This document shows positions 1 to 11,990 of a DNA stretch of 64,000 nt, piece after piece. Origin of the DNA: Acanthornis magna. Taxonomy: Eukaryota > Chordata > Aves > Passeriformes > Acanthizidae. Below the pieces are notes generated by a model. That model ran no database searches. It was not told the DNA's origin and saw only the letters and a list, made by a program, of their open reading frames with translations. Both the position numbers and the translations under genes were made by a program. The stretch is from the NCBI GenBank assembly GCA_036785705.1, contig JAWUZG010000051.1, positions 14,908,501 through 14,972,500 on the forward strand. Reading direction: 5' to 3'. Positions within the stretch are counted from its first letter, which is position 1. Each line of letters opens with the position of its first letter.

Positions 1-3000
1 TTTTGTTATTTGTAACAAAGTCATTAATTATTAATCATTTTGGTTTGAAACAAAAGTTTTTTTTTCCTGGAAGATCCAAGGAGAGCATTGAAGGTGATTG
101 CATTAAAAAATATGCATGAAGCCAGGTATTTCCAGTGGGACCAGCATTAAGCTTGTCTGGATAGTCAAAGAGAAGAAGCAATCACAAAGAGAAGAAACAA
201 TCACAAAAAAAGCAGAATATAAGGTTGCCTGCGGGTTTTTGGATTTTTCCATTGACCACTGCAAGAAGCTGAAATGTAGGCGGGGTGATCAGAATCTAGC
301 AGAAAGATTTGTAATCCTCTCAAGAACATACTTAGCTGTGTATGTGATCTTGTTACAGATGAACAGTTCATCCTGTTGAGAGTTATTCAGCTTTGATATG
401 GTGATTGAACATGTTCTTGGATAATAAAATAAAAGCAGAGACTTACAAATAAATGCTCGGGGTGATGAAGAAAGAACTTACTGCTTCTCCCTACAGAGTC
501 TTCAAATTCAGTGTGAAAATTTTTTCGTATCTATGTAGTTTGTGTGAAGTGAGTTAGTGTGTCTCTCTAAAACTCACTGCAGATACTGTGCTCCATGACA
601 TCCTTGATAGTCACTCCAAAGAATCCAGAGAGCAGACTTGAATTTCACTTCTGCCATTTGTGCAATCCTGCTGGTCAGGTCTAAGGTACTTCAGTGAGAA
701 ATGACATGTGCTTCAGCTGCTCCTGTTTCAACTGCTGTTCTGTTTAGCAGGGAACTCCAGGATTTTCAGTTCAGCATCAAGTCTAGGATTGCTTTCAGAA
801 AGGTGTAGAGGAGAAGACATAATCCTGAATCAAAGAAATCTGGGTTTGAGAATCAGAGAATTTTGCGTAAAGTTTACAAAATTACTTCTTTATAAGATTG
901 TGCCAAGGTCGCAGTCAGAATAGAGTTAAATAGATCTTTATGAATTCTTCACTACTGAGCCACAAGAAAGCGTAGTGATGGGAGAACAGTGTTAGCCTGC
1001 CCTGATCTTAGGTCTCACAAGATACACAGACTGAAACCCATGGATTGTGGCATGTGTCAGGGAATATGTGGCAAAGGGAAAATGCCAAAAAGAGACACCA
1101 TGTTCTGAAGAGGGGTAGTAGTACATGTTAAAAGGTAATGAAAGCCCTACTGGTCCTGTGCCAGCGTATTTAACTGTATCGTTACACTTCATGGTGCTGT
1201 GTTTGAAATTGCTATACTGTAATGTAAATTGAGTTAATCCTGTACTCTGGCAGCTCATAACCACTCTGTGCCTGTGGCATTTGTCGTGAAGGATTGCAGT
1301 CTTACATGACTGAGTTAGTAAAACACGGAGGGGGGGACGTGTTTCTACATAGTGCAGTTGGTTGTTTCATTGGTTTGGGTTTTTTCCTAAAAAGCAGTAT
1401 TTAGTTAATTATACTGCATTGATTCAGAAAGAAATATTTAATTTTCCAAAACAAAGCTGAGGACTGAGCAATTCCAGATCTGTGTTGAGACCTTTATTTA
1501 TTTGTTAGGGATCTGAAGAAGAGAACTGCTATGCAAGAACTTGATGATGACAGATTTTCTAAAATTAGTCAAGACTCAAGAAGCAGAGTGGATGGAGACA
1601 GACTGATTGGAATCCAAACTCAGTATAGACAAGCCTAAGGTAATGTCCTCTGGAAAGAATAATTACATTCAAAAATTATCCCTGGTTTTAAATAAGCTGT
1701 AGTGGATAAGGAAAGTACACATTGTAACTGTGTATATGTATGTAGTTTTACAAAACTTTTTTCAGTATTTAACAGCTGCATTAGGGAACTAAGACAAAAA
1801 ATTAAGGCACACAATTACCGCTGCTTACGGACTTGGCATAAAATGTTTGCTGTGGCACTTTTTGATATGGATTGATTACTGCAAAGGTCCCACAATATGT
1901 TCCTTAAGAGAAATTAACACAGCACTCATGAGGACTCTGAAAATCTTTATTACTACTGTCTCTAGTTTCTATCCATGCCTCTTTTTCACTAGCAAAGATA
2001 GAAGCATGTATTCAAAAGACAAATCATAGTTTCAAGGTCTCTTTACACTTCCTGGTAGTCAATTCACCTAATATATAAAATTGCCATTCAACACACCTTC
2101 TTTGCTGTGGAAGGGAAGTAGAAGCATTCATGGGAGGGATTGACACAAACAGGTAGTTTTGGTTTGTTATTTAAACTGTTCTGAGCAATCTTTCCAAAAC
2201 TGTTAGATTTTGCTTCAGAAAATCATGTAGATGAAGCAGGAAGAAAGAATTTCACCCCCTTTTTTTGGGGGTGGGGGTTTAAGGCATTACGTATTTTGCC
2301 ATGTTTCAATCAAATTCACTGATTTACCTCTTTTTAATTCAGTAATACATTCGGGGTTTTCCCTTCCCTTTCCCCTGTCAATCAAATAAGTCTTATTTGC
2401 CTGACCTATTTCCTTCAAGTAAGGAAACATACATGTTGTTCCATCTTCAGGAAGGTTAAATGTGTGTAAAATGAGTATGTTCACCTACTGATTGTTGAGT
2501 TAGCTTTTCATTTTAGTTGCTCCTGTGGAGGAACATGTGTTTTCCCAAAAGGAAAAATATCCCAATTCCATTAACAACCATGACCTTTAGAGTCCTTTGA
2601 GAGCAGACAACAAACGTAGATGTTGCAGGTGTCTATTGCCTACTTCAGTTTTCTTGGAGCATGTTTTTCCTGCAGTTAACCATATTGGCATTCAGGTTGT
2701 TTACCTGAGTTTGAAGCAATGAGTTGATTCCAAGCTACTCTTCTTCTACCTTCCTGTTTCCTCTTGAGAATATTTTTATAAGCACCCATTCTATATAGGG
2801 TTCTCTGGCAATGTTTGCTAAGTAGTGCAGATGAGTTAGAACACTTGTTTAGAGAGCAGTTGTTGGAGAAGACTTGATGCTTTATATTTCATAATTATTT
2901 GTTTCACACTAACTCCAGTGCTGGGGATTTAATGTTTGTTTGCAACAGAGTAGGTGCACACTTGCCAGATCATACTCTCTAAGACTTCTCTTTGATATCA

Positions 3001-4435
3001 GCTGAAGTGCAGTTCGTGGGGAGTTTCTGCAGAAGCACACTCCTGATGCCAGCTGCAGTGTGGTATAGACATGCCCCGTGGTATTGTGGAAGTCATGGTA
3101 AGGTGTTCTTCCAGGACAGAATGGGAAAAGGTCCAAATACATCTTTCTTAGTTGAGGAAAAAAGAGTCAAAAGGTGGAGGGGTATCCTTACCTCTTGCTG
3201 TGTTACTGAAGAAAAGGAAGCAGAAACAACAATCCTTTATTTAGAATATGTTGGTAATTTGTGCCTTAGTCTCAAAATCTTCTCTTTTGCCATTCCTGTA
3301 CATTAGTGTGTCTGACATACTGCAGATCCCAACCACTACATATGTATCAGACATAGCATCTCCCAGTAATACTTGCTTACCTTTTGAAATAAAACATCAA
3401 CTCCACAGTCTAACTAAAACATTTATACACTTGAGACATTAATTTTTGTGGCTAGTTGTTCGTAGGAAATCATGATAACTCATAGTGGGTCTCAGGTCTA
3501 TGCTTTCAGTTTAGAGCACAGAGTTTACTGAGAATTTTAGATTCAGGAATAATGTTTTCTTCAGCAGAGACTCCAGATGATGGTTGGCCACATAAATTAA
3601 CTCTGGGGCTGCTCCAGCATACATTCCCACCTCAAATAGCTGGAGTGCATGGATATTGTACATTTTACTGGAATTTGATTGTAACTCTTAAAGATGTGGG
3701 TGCAGTATACTTGGTTTTCAAACACCATGACCTGGCTTCTCAGATTCCCCAGAAGGCTTTCTGCATAGTTCTGATTCAGTGTGTGTTTATCTACAACCAA
3801 CGTTCAAGCAAAGCTCCTTTGCAGGGTTATGGCTGCATCTGTTAAAAGTTAGGAAAGTCATAAAAGTGAGCTGAAAGTCTAAGGAAGGACAGTAAAATGG
3901 GATCCTTGGGGACTGACCTGCATCTAATTGTTTTGGGAACCGTAGATTATCAAAACAAATGTTTTCTTATCCTTGATTAAGGCCATCATGATCCTGACAA
4001 CAGTATAACAGTAAATACTGCTGATAAAAATGTGCTCTTTCCGGAATCCAGCTTGTTTAGATTTATGTTCAGTATCTACAACAGATGGATCTTTCAACGT
4101 TTTGATATCTGCATATAAACTCCTGGATGCTGCCTACCTGTTTATGACAGATTGACTGATGCACAGAGAGAAATAGTCTAGCAAGCTGGCATAGGAAGTC
4201 TAGTGGAAAAGGGGTTTTGTTCAGGAAATATATTACCTGTTCTTGACAGGAAAACAAAACTACTCTGCTGTATTGGACTGTCTAATTTCCTTTAAATTAT
4301 TTGATCTGTTCGTTCTTTCTGGGTAAATGTGACAGTAGCTGCAAGAAGAATGGCAATGTATTGTGTGGTCAAAAGCCTTGGAAGGACCCACACATCTCAC
4401 ATCTTTTCAGAAGTCCCTTACATAGTGGGACTTTA
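1..4435. other. AT-rich intergenic DNA, no gene seen
   Basis: No coding exon, RNA gene or recognisable transposon was found. Open frames are short (104 codons or fewer) and show no known protein. In particular nothing resembles the C-terminus of mitochondrial tryptophanyl-tRNA synthetase (WARS2), which lies upstream of TBX15 in mammals, so its 3' end must be further away if synteny holds. One short tandem duplication is listed separately. Confidence 0.7.
168..205. repeat. 19-bp tandem duplication
   Basis: Two copies of a 19-bp A-rich unit (168-186 and 187-205) differ by one base (g/a). This is a simple local duplication. Confidence 0.85.
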
Positions 4436-4439
4436 CTGT

Positions 4440-4760
4440 TGGCATCATCCAGTTCTGGGGAAAATGCTATGGCTATAGATTTCCCGAAGTTTGCAGGAGC
4501 TAGCAGAGAAAGCAGGCAGATGAGCCCAAGATGGCAAAAAGGGAACTTTATTTACAAAAACTTCTTTATATATCCATTAATAATCTAGCAACTATTGGTC
4601 AGCAGGGAATCCACCTCCTAAAACCATTGGTCATACCTAATACCAAATACAGAGATTAAAAAAGTACAAGAATGCAGCTTATCTCTATTCTCCCTGAGAA
4701 AGAACAGAAAGATTTCTAAAACAGTGCAACTACAAAATGCTGCAGCAAAACTGCAATCAT
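4440..4760 (-). mobile_element. Solo-LTR-like element (endogenous retrovirus remnant)
   Basis: Read on the minus strand, this stretch has the order expected of a retroviral LTR: two CCAAT boxes (4626-4630 and 4594-4598), a TATA box TATATAAAG (4564-4572), a polyadenylation signal AATAAA (4547-4552), then a U5-like pyrimidine/GC-mixed segment towards 4440. No retroviral gag, pol or env frame is next to it, so if real it is a solo LTR. The ends are not resolved: a possible TG start is at 4437, but I found no convincing target-site duplication. It could instead be an unrelated promoter-like sequence. Confidence 0.45.
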
Positions 4761-6884
4761 ACATGACAATTTGTCTGTTTAAAGCTTTTATGTTTTGGTT
4801 TGAGTTTTTTTAGCTCACTAGGCTGTGAAAGAGGACTTTTTAAATGTTGAATTCCCAACCGAGCTTTTTATCACATAGTCCTGTCCAGATGACAGCAGAA
4901 GTAATGGAAAATTCTCTTTATTGTCACAAAAGATTCTGCACTGATTCTCACTGTCTTTTCTGTTACTCTGTTGGTTGTGCTAATGGTCATATTGTGGAAA
5001 GTTTGACAGATCAGTATTCTGAGTCAATAAGAAATCATTTTACCCACAACAGTCCCGTATTACTATGCAAATGGAAGATTCACTCGTAGGCAGCAGCCTT
5101 GATGTCACAATTATTTTATGTAAAACCAAATGCCAACCTGCTGCACAGGTACAGTAACAGTTTAACACCTGGGAAGATACTTTGCCACTGTTGTAAATTG
5201 CTGTCACAGAACACCATGACTGAGATTATCCACTACAGGAGTGGTCTCATGCTGCCTGAGAACTTAAAATTAGGCACTGGGCTTAATGTCTGTTGTGCTG
5301 TTGTGCTCTCAGCACTCCAGCATGGCTGTGAGACAGGAACAGCAAATCTGTGCCACACCAGAAGGCTCAATCAGTTCCAGATGTGATACATTTGCGGTAT
5401 CTGCAAGCAAGAAATGTCAAGGCAAGAGTTCCAGAACCAAAATCCTTAAAAGTTATTAAATGTTTGGGAGTAACAGCATGCTTGTAAAGCCTGGCTTGTA
5501 AAGCCTGTGATAGCATGGTCTTAGCGTCATTTATATGGCTGACATGAGCAGTCACACAGCTGAGTCTGATGGTGGCATAAGGTAAGCCATCTTCTTCCTC
5601 AGTACAACAATGTAAAGACAGTATGAGTCTTAATTTGAGGGGTTACTGGATTAACCCCTACAGGTGGGAAATAATAATTTATGGCAGAACAAGGTAGTAC
5701 CAGATCTCTCTGGTGTCCTAAACCATTCTGAAACCAGATACTCATAGTTCAGGAGGGGACTTCAAGTTGTGCAAAGTACAGGCAAGTTCCTGCGTGGATC
5801 AAGTGTCACTTGTCCCACATGCTGTTGTATCTATGACTCTGCAATGGCTCCAATTTCAATTTGGCATGACGTTATTTTCATCCATCAATGTGAAATGATG
5901 GTCACATGCTGATAAAATTAATGGAACTTCGGTTTGAAACACCGGATATATGTTCTCTAGTATCTTTGGTGGAAAGTTCTTTCCTGATGCCCCAGAATTT
6001 ATAGAAAGGAATTGTTAAGCTAAATGCAGATGAAACTTACCAAAGCAAGGCTATTCTTTGGCATTATCCAGAGTTTCTGGTGTAGGTGGTTTCTGGCTTC
6101 ATTCACCCTGTTTACCTTCATGCTTCCTCCCCTAAGCCGCATCTCTCTCTGAGTAAAGTAAAATCTGTATGTTGAATGCTGTGAGACTTTTTATTGTGAG
6201 TGGAAACAGTTCTTCAAATATATTTCGAGAGTCTCTTCATGGTGTTTGCTGAATGAATAACAAAGATTTCAGTAAGTGCCTCTTGAGTATTTAAGCCAAG
6301 AAAGATCTATGAGTGGATTGGGGTTTGCTCTGCCCACACTTACTCCTTCATGGCCTGTCTGGCAGATGTTCCTACAGCAAGAATTGGAAAAAGAGCAATT
6401 TTCTCCTTAGGCTGATAGCCCAGATGTAAACTGCAAGTGGCAGTGTGGCATCCATTCTTTTTAGACAGCTGTCATTAACTTTCTCTTAGTGACATAACTT
6501 GGCACAGGGCCCCCAAAGTTGAAATTGTGTGGATATCTAGGGGGAAAAAGCACTGGATGTGAATGACTAAACCCATTTCTGTCTCAGAGCTAGTGCCTTT
6601 GCTATGCATGCACGTTGGCACATGAGGAAGAAGAACCTAGCTGTTTGGGAGAGGATTGGTACTGCCACCATTGAGACAACTGATCCAAACTGTGACACTC
6701 CTGCATTACGTTCACCAGCATGAACCTCCCCTAGAAGGAAACTCTGAAGTGAATGAATTTACTGTGTACACTGTATGAGTGCTGCAGGGTGCATAATGTT
6801 CATGTGACCTGATGGGATTTTGGTGTTTAATAACCGTTGCCAAAACAGGCCAAGGATGTGCTGGAATTCTGAAGATCTCAAATC
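4761..6884. other. AT-rich intergenic DNA, no gene seen
   Basis: Unique-looking sequence without coding exons. It holds a perfect 14-bp tandem duplication at 5480-5507. Open frames of up to 95 codons show no known domain. Confidence 0.65.
5480..5507. repeat. 14-bp perfect tandem duplication
   Basis: The unit gcttgtaaagcctg occurs twice head to tail. This is a small local duplication with no further copies. Confidence 0.9.
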
Positions 6885-7273
6885 TCTTGTGAGGAAAGGC
6901 TGAAAGAGTTGAGCTTGTTCAGCCTTGAGAAAAGATGTCTGAGAGGGGACCTCATCAATGTCTATGAGTATCTGCAGGGAGGGTGTTGAGGATGGAGCCA
7001 GGCTCTTCTCAGTGGTGCCAAGTACTAGGACATGAGGCAATGGGCAGAAACTGATGCACAGGAAGTTCCACCTGAATGTGAGGAAGAACTTTGTGCGGGT
7101 GCACTGAACAGGTTGCCCAGAGAGGTTGTGGAGTCTCTCTCACTGGAGATATTCCAGAACCATCTGGACATAGCCCTGTGCCATGTGCTCCGGGATGACC
7201 CTACTTGAGCAGGGAGGTTGGAGGAGCTGACCTGCTGAGGTCCCTTCCAACCTGACCCATTCTTTGATTCTGT
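6885..7273 (+). mobile_element. CR1 LINE, 5'-truncated 3' end
   Basis: The sequence follows the 3' untranslated part of avian CR1 retrotransposons: 'gaggaaaggctgaaagag', 'gagcttgttcagcctt', 'gttgcccagagaggttgtgg', then 'ggtcccttccaacctgaccc' and the terminal octamer gattctgt (7266-7273). It is about 390 bp, severely 5'-truncated as usual for CR1, with no open reading frame of the element left. Its many substitutions and small gaps show an old insertion. CR1 is the dominant repeat of birds and supports an avian source. Confidence 0.9.
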
Positions 7274-8570
7274 AAATTCAGGTGTGTTGCTGACTTGTAT
7301 GTGGGTTATTCTGGTTCCCCTGAAGAGGAAATGTGCTTTTATGGGGCACTTGCATCTAATGGACCTAATTCCTGCAGAGCTATTGTTAAAATAGGCTTCA
7401 GAGTTCCAAAATGTCTGTACAGCATAACAACAAAATTGAAGTGATGAGCATTGCTGCTATTTTAATCCACTTTATTTACCAGCATCACACACTGGCAGGA
7501 GTAGAAACTCCACTTTTTTCTTCTTTAAGCCAACCAACTTCTGACTCAAAGGACTTCTCTCTACTTTCTGCTTGCCATTGAGGAGATGGATTAGCTGAAG
7601 TATGAGTGTTGTCTCTGTGGCTTATGAGGATATTTCAGTAGATCATGAGTAGTTTGTCAAGGGAGATCTCTGGGTGGCCTGAGAAGATGGATACTGCAAG
7701 ATTTTGGGTTACCTCTCTTCAGTTAGAAAAAAAAAAGTGTTTGCAGATGAGAATTAAATAAATAGAAAATGTTGAATACTCCCTATCAGCTTCATTGAAT
7801 GTTTTGCTACAGTTTCATAGAAAACAGCAAAATGTGCCTTATCAAGTCCATTTTGGTATATTTTTTAATCTGATTTGAATAATTGTTACCTGCCTTGCAG
7901 TGTTCTGTTTCTTTACTACTTTCTCTGCAAAAAGAGTTTTGGTCTTTGGTTAAGCAAAGAAAATCTAAATCCATGTATTACTTTTTATTTCTTTGTTGTA
8001 TTTGAGCAGGATGCTTAACTTTGAGCAGGATGCTTTGCCTCAGTTTCCTCACTATAAATGAGGCATGAGAGTGCATTACACAGATACTGGGAGGCTAAAC
8101 TAATATTGGCCAAGCACTTTGAACCTTGTAGTTGAAGATGCCCTCACCTGGCACTGTTATAGTATTTCTTCCTGCGATGCTCTTTCAGTGATGCTTGTGG
8201 GGTAAGTAAACAGTGAAAAGTGTTGGAGGGCAGACAGTCCATTATGGAGTAATAAATAATGCATTTAGTGAAAGCATCCAAGTTTTTTCCTTTGAGGAAA
8301 CCTGTAGGCTGTTGATTTCTAACTTGGTGCTCTTTGTTGAGCTGCAAAATACCTGAAAATGTCCCGAAAGAAACTTACACCGAAGCCTCTGCTACAGTTC
8401 TGCTTCTTGATCTTTGTCTCCTCCTGGCATTGTGAACCCAAGGGCCTCTCCAAGGATCTAATATCAAAAGAAAGGTAATTCCACTACAGGGAGGGGAAAA
8501 AATAATTATTAAATTTCCTGAATAGTAAACAGTGTAGGTTGGCCTTTGGGGTTTTTTTAGGGAGCTGGTC
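7274..8570. other. AT-rich intergenic DNA, no gene seen
   Basis: No gene or known transposon. A 15-bp direct repeat (ttgagcaggatgctt at 8002-8016 and 8021-8035) is the only visible structure. Base composition changes abruptly at the right-hand edge, where the GC-rich domain begins. Confidence 0.65.
8002..8035. repeat. Short direct repeat, 19-bp period
   Basis: The 15-bp string ttgagcaggatgctt appears twice with a 4-bp spacer. Confidence 0.85.
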
Positions 8571-8823
8571 CGTCTGCTCTTGGCCCTCACGCCGCTGGTG
8601 GGTATCTCGAGGATGAGAGACCGCTGCCTGCCGTTGTTTCGGGCCTCTCCCCTCTCCCCACCTTGCGGCCAGTGGAGACAACTGGGAAGGTGTCAGGGAA
8701 TGTGTCGCAGGAGTGAAGCAGCCCTGGGGGAGCGTTGCTCGGGCTCCGTGCGTGGGAAGGAGCTTCCCCAGCGCGGGGAGAGCCGTGGGGTCCCTGCGGG
8801 CGGGGGCGCAGTGCGCGGCGGCG

Positions 8824-8842
8824 AGCGCCAGGGGGCAGCCGG
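8824..8842 (+). promoter_or_regulatory. CTCF-like motif
   Basis: The string gcgccagggggcagc matches the core of the CTCF consensus (ccaggggg followed by gc and a purine). It sits within 300 bp of the sharp switch from AT-rich to CpG-rich DNA, which suits a domain boundary. A motif match alone does not show binding. Confidence 0.4.
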
Positions 8843-8894
8843 GAGGCGCCGCGGGCGGGGCCACACGCGCTTCATCCGCGCTCCCAGGGCCCGG

Positions 8895-8962
8895 CCCAGC
8901 ACAGCGCCCTGGGGCTCCCCCATCCCAGCACAGCGCCCTGGGGCTCCCCATCCCAGCACACC
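8895..8962. repeat. 28-bp GC-rich tandem repeat, about 2.4 copies
   Basis: Successive copies of a unit containing 'cccagcacagcgccctgggg' followed by 'ctcccc(c)at' begin near 8895 and 8923. A partial third copy diverges after 'cccagcaca'. It lies inside the CpG island. Confidence 0.8.
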
Positions 8963-9290
8963 GCCCGGCTTCCTCGTGGCACGGGGCCGGGAATTTCTTT
9001 TGCCTGTGTCCCGCTGCCCTGACCGAGGCGACGGAGCGGACTCCGAGCTCCGCGGATTCAAAGAGACTTTCAAACCAATCCCCCCGGCTCAGTCCGTATT
9101 GCGGGGTGAGGGCGGGAGTATCCCATGAGCTCCGTGCCGCGGCACTGTGCGGCTCCGCGCAGGGGTTGGGCTGTGTCCCCCCGTAAGCCCCTGGGCACTC
9201 ATCGCGTCCTCCCAAAGGTTAAACGCAAGCAGCAGGCGCGTCAAGGGCCTTTCTGAGCCCCTTAGCCTCTCTCTCCCTCCCTCTGGAACG

Positions 9291-11489
9291 ATGCTTGCTT
9301 ACTGCAAGGAACACAGCCCCAGCACTGAAGACTATCCTGACATCTCCGCATCCCGGAGGGCTCTTTCCCTCAAGCAGATTTCAGGGCAGAAAAAGGGCAG
9401 CCCGTGCTCCACTTCTGGGGTAGGGAAGCCCTGCAGGGAAAGGGAGGCTGGCTCGGTCCGTCCCTCTGCCGACGATTATTCCCGAGGTCTTTCCCTCAAG
9501 CGATCCGGAGGCTGGGGATGATTTCAGTGGCCGAGTGGTTTAAAAGCATATGTGAGGGGACTGTGCAGGGCCGATCAGATCTGCTCATCGGGGATATTTA
9601 CTAAGCGCTCCTCGCTGCCCTTTAACGCGGAAAATACGAGCCGAGCCGAAGGCTGGCCCGAGCCGTCACCTCCGTGACGTGGGGAAAGAGGAAGAAACGT
9701 ACTAACGTTGCCCGGGAAAACTTTCATTATTTTGTTTTCGAAAGTGGGCAATAGGAGCGACAGGGCAAAATACACCTGATGCTGGTAACTGGAGAGAGAA
9801 CAGAATGAATGCATCGGCAGATAAAGAGGTCTGCCCGCCGTCTTTTGTTGCAGTACGAGCTCCGATACGCGACCTTTTCCTCTTTCTTTGCTTTATTCGT
9901 TCCCCTCTACCTCTGCTGGGGCTAGCTACAGATGGCTCCGAAATAAAAGCAGAAACGTGGGGCTTTGGAAAGCCATGTCTGATCCTGGCCGTGTACCCCA
10001 GCCCTGAGCCTTTCTCGGACTTGCAGTTAAAGCTCGCGTTGGCTCTGCATCGCCTCGCCTCCGCAGGTCTCCAAGCTCCGGCGTGGCAGGAGAGGTGATG
10101 GACGAGAGCGGCGAGTCCAGAGCCCCTCTCCTCTGCTGTCGTCCTTGGGCCCCAAACTCGTGGGTGGGCAGAATTACACGCCTCTGTTCCCATCAAGGAG
10201 CTTTCGGGGAGGGCTTAAAGCAAGGCAATGATTGCCTTCATCCTGTTACGGGCAAAGCGAGCGTGTTTTGCTGAGGCAGGGAATAAATCTGTGAGTTCTC
10301 GAGCACCCCGTAATGTATTGTTGCCCACAGTTTGAACACACTGGGATTAGCTAGAGGCAAAACTCCAGGTTCACTTGGAAATGCCCCGGAGACAACGTGC
10401 GTGGGGCAAGCGGGGAAGCAACGGTGGCGAACTGCAGTGCTCGCTCTTTTCGAGCATCTCCGCGGAGAAAATTGTAGCAATTTCCATATAACGAAAACCA
10501 AGCCAGAAGGGAAAAGAAAATAGAAACAATTAGTGAGTGAGTTGGTACTTTTCGAGAAATGAAGCCTTGCGCGTCCGGCACCGTTCTGTGAAGGGTGCAG
10601 CGTTGATTGCCACAAATAAATCCCGCTGTTCATTTTCATTCTTTTGTCGGCATAGCCTGGCCGGTCCCGCCGATCCCCTCCCGTTTTCGTCGGAGGCTCC
10701 GTGTGCTGGAGCCCGCGGTAGTGCCGAGGGCAAGCAGCTCATCACTCCTTCGTCTCGGAGCAGCCTGTCTCTCTCCCTGTCCCCATGGTGCTCACCCCGA
10801 GCGGGAAGTCTCCGCTCCCGTCTTCTCCCGAGGTCTCAGGGATCAGCCCCGCCGAGTATCTTTTCAGCCTGTTTTATTCCAGGCGGCTGAGACTCATACA
10901 TCACCGATTCTCGTAGCGCCTCGCAAACTCTCACCTGGTGTTGTTGTGTCCGAAATAAATTTTCTAAACAAGTGTTTGCCTCCCAAATACGGATATAATT
11001 TTCACGGGCTTTCTTTTTAATTACTTCCATTGAATCGATGCGTCAAAGCTCTTCATCTTATAGAGCAATACAGAATGTAGCGTTATACACATATGGTTTA
11101 GTTTTTTTCCCCTAATTCTTGCGAGCTGGGCAGCTTTGCAAGGGGGGCATATTCAAACATATTTGACTCCTTGCACGTTCTAATACGCGAAAATGGTATA
11201 GGATGGTTTGGGAGATATGTTTGGGCAAAGACATTAAACTAAGTCGAGGCAAATGCACTTTTAAAACCGATTCCGAAGAAGTGAGTCTATCCCTCAAGAC
11301 AGAGCTACGAATGCCCTGGACATTTTTTATTGCTGTTGCTGAAAACAGGCTGAACACGGAGTTATCAATTGATCAATAAATTGCCATGGTAAAGAGACCA
11401 AGAATAAGAGCTAAGATCACATGTGGGGAAAAAATATATATACATAAAGAAAAAAATATAGAAGAAAGGCACGTGTAGAGCCTCTTATA
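9291..11489. other. GC-intermediate regulatory-type DNA, no gene seen
   Basis: Non-repetitive DNA with scattered CpGs up to about 10.9 kb, then AT-rich to 11.49 kb. Overlapping open frames on both strands have no known domain. Absence of retroelements and the moderate CpG content fit conserved regulatory DNA upstream of a developmental gene, but conservation cannot be judged here. Confidence 0.5.
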
Positions 11490-11990
11490 AGGGAAGATGT
11501 GTGCAGGGCCAGGAGTGCTGTGGGCGTGGGTTTGGTGTGCAGCGCGTACCCTGCAGGGGTGAAGGCAGAGGGCAAGCGAGGGGGGGAAATTGTCTGGCAG
11601 CCTGCCCGCAGCCACCCCCAGGTACGGCCTCCTTGGGGCCCTGATGGAGCCGGGGACTCCCCGCCTGGGGAGGCGTTTTTGGGAACCCCACAGCCGACAC
11701 AAATTCTCGCCGCAGGATCCCTGCAAACTTCCCCTCTTTCCCGGCCCCGGGAAAGCAGCGGGGCTGCCTGGGCTCCCCGCGCCACTCCCGAAACTTATCC
11801 CAGCTTGGAGCCTGCACCCAGGGGCTCGCCTGCCTCTCACGCCGCGCGTGTCGCTGTGTGTGTGTGTGTGTGCGCGTGTGGGAGCGTCCTCCGTGTGTGT
11901 GTGGAAGCGTTGGGCTGCCGTGTCCGTGCCTGCTTTCTGTTTGAAGGCATCTAGAAGTGTTGTCTCTGGTGTCCACACGACCCGCTGGCA
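11490..11990. promoter_or_regulatory. CpG island with (GT)n tract
   Basis: A CpG- and C-rich block. A (TG)n run at about 11855-11880 and a second shorter one at 11892-11903 lie inside it. Several overlapping open frames (up to 201 codons, minus) are compositional and carry histidine/threonine-rich stretches that simply translate the (GT)n tract. Confidence 0.6.

Larger units (their letters stand above)
8580..9290. promoter_or_regulatory. CpG island at upstream edge of the GC-rich domain
   Basis: Strongly CpG-dense: 8821-8880 holds 11 CpGs in 60 bp. Open frames of up to 243 codons on the minus strand (8484-9215) and several on the plus strand overlap in different frames. Their alanine/arginine/proline-rich, low-complexity composition marks them as by-products of GC content. 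No recognisable gene. Edges are by eye. Confidence 0.7.

Noticed and set aside
1..8500. 3' exons of WARS2, the mammalian upstream neighbour of TBX15
   Set aside because: No frame resembles its C-terminal region. It is either outside the window or rearranged.
8484..9215. Minus-strand open frame of 243 codons, the longest in the window
   Set aside because: It lies in a CpG island, is Ala/Arg/Pro-rich without any recognisable domain, and competes with equally open frames on the other strand. No splice or promoter context fits it.
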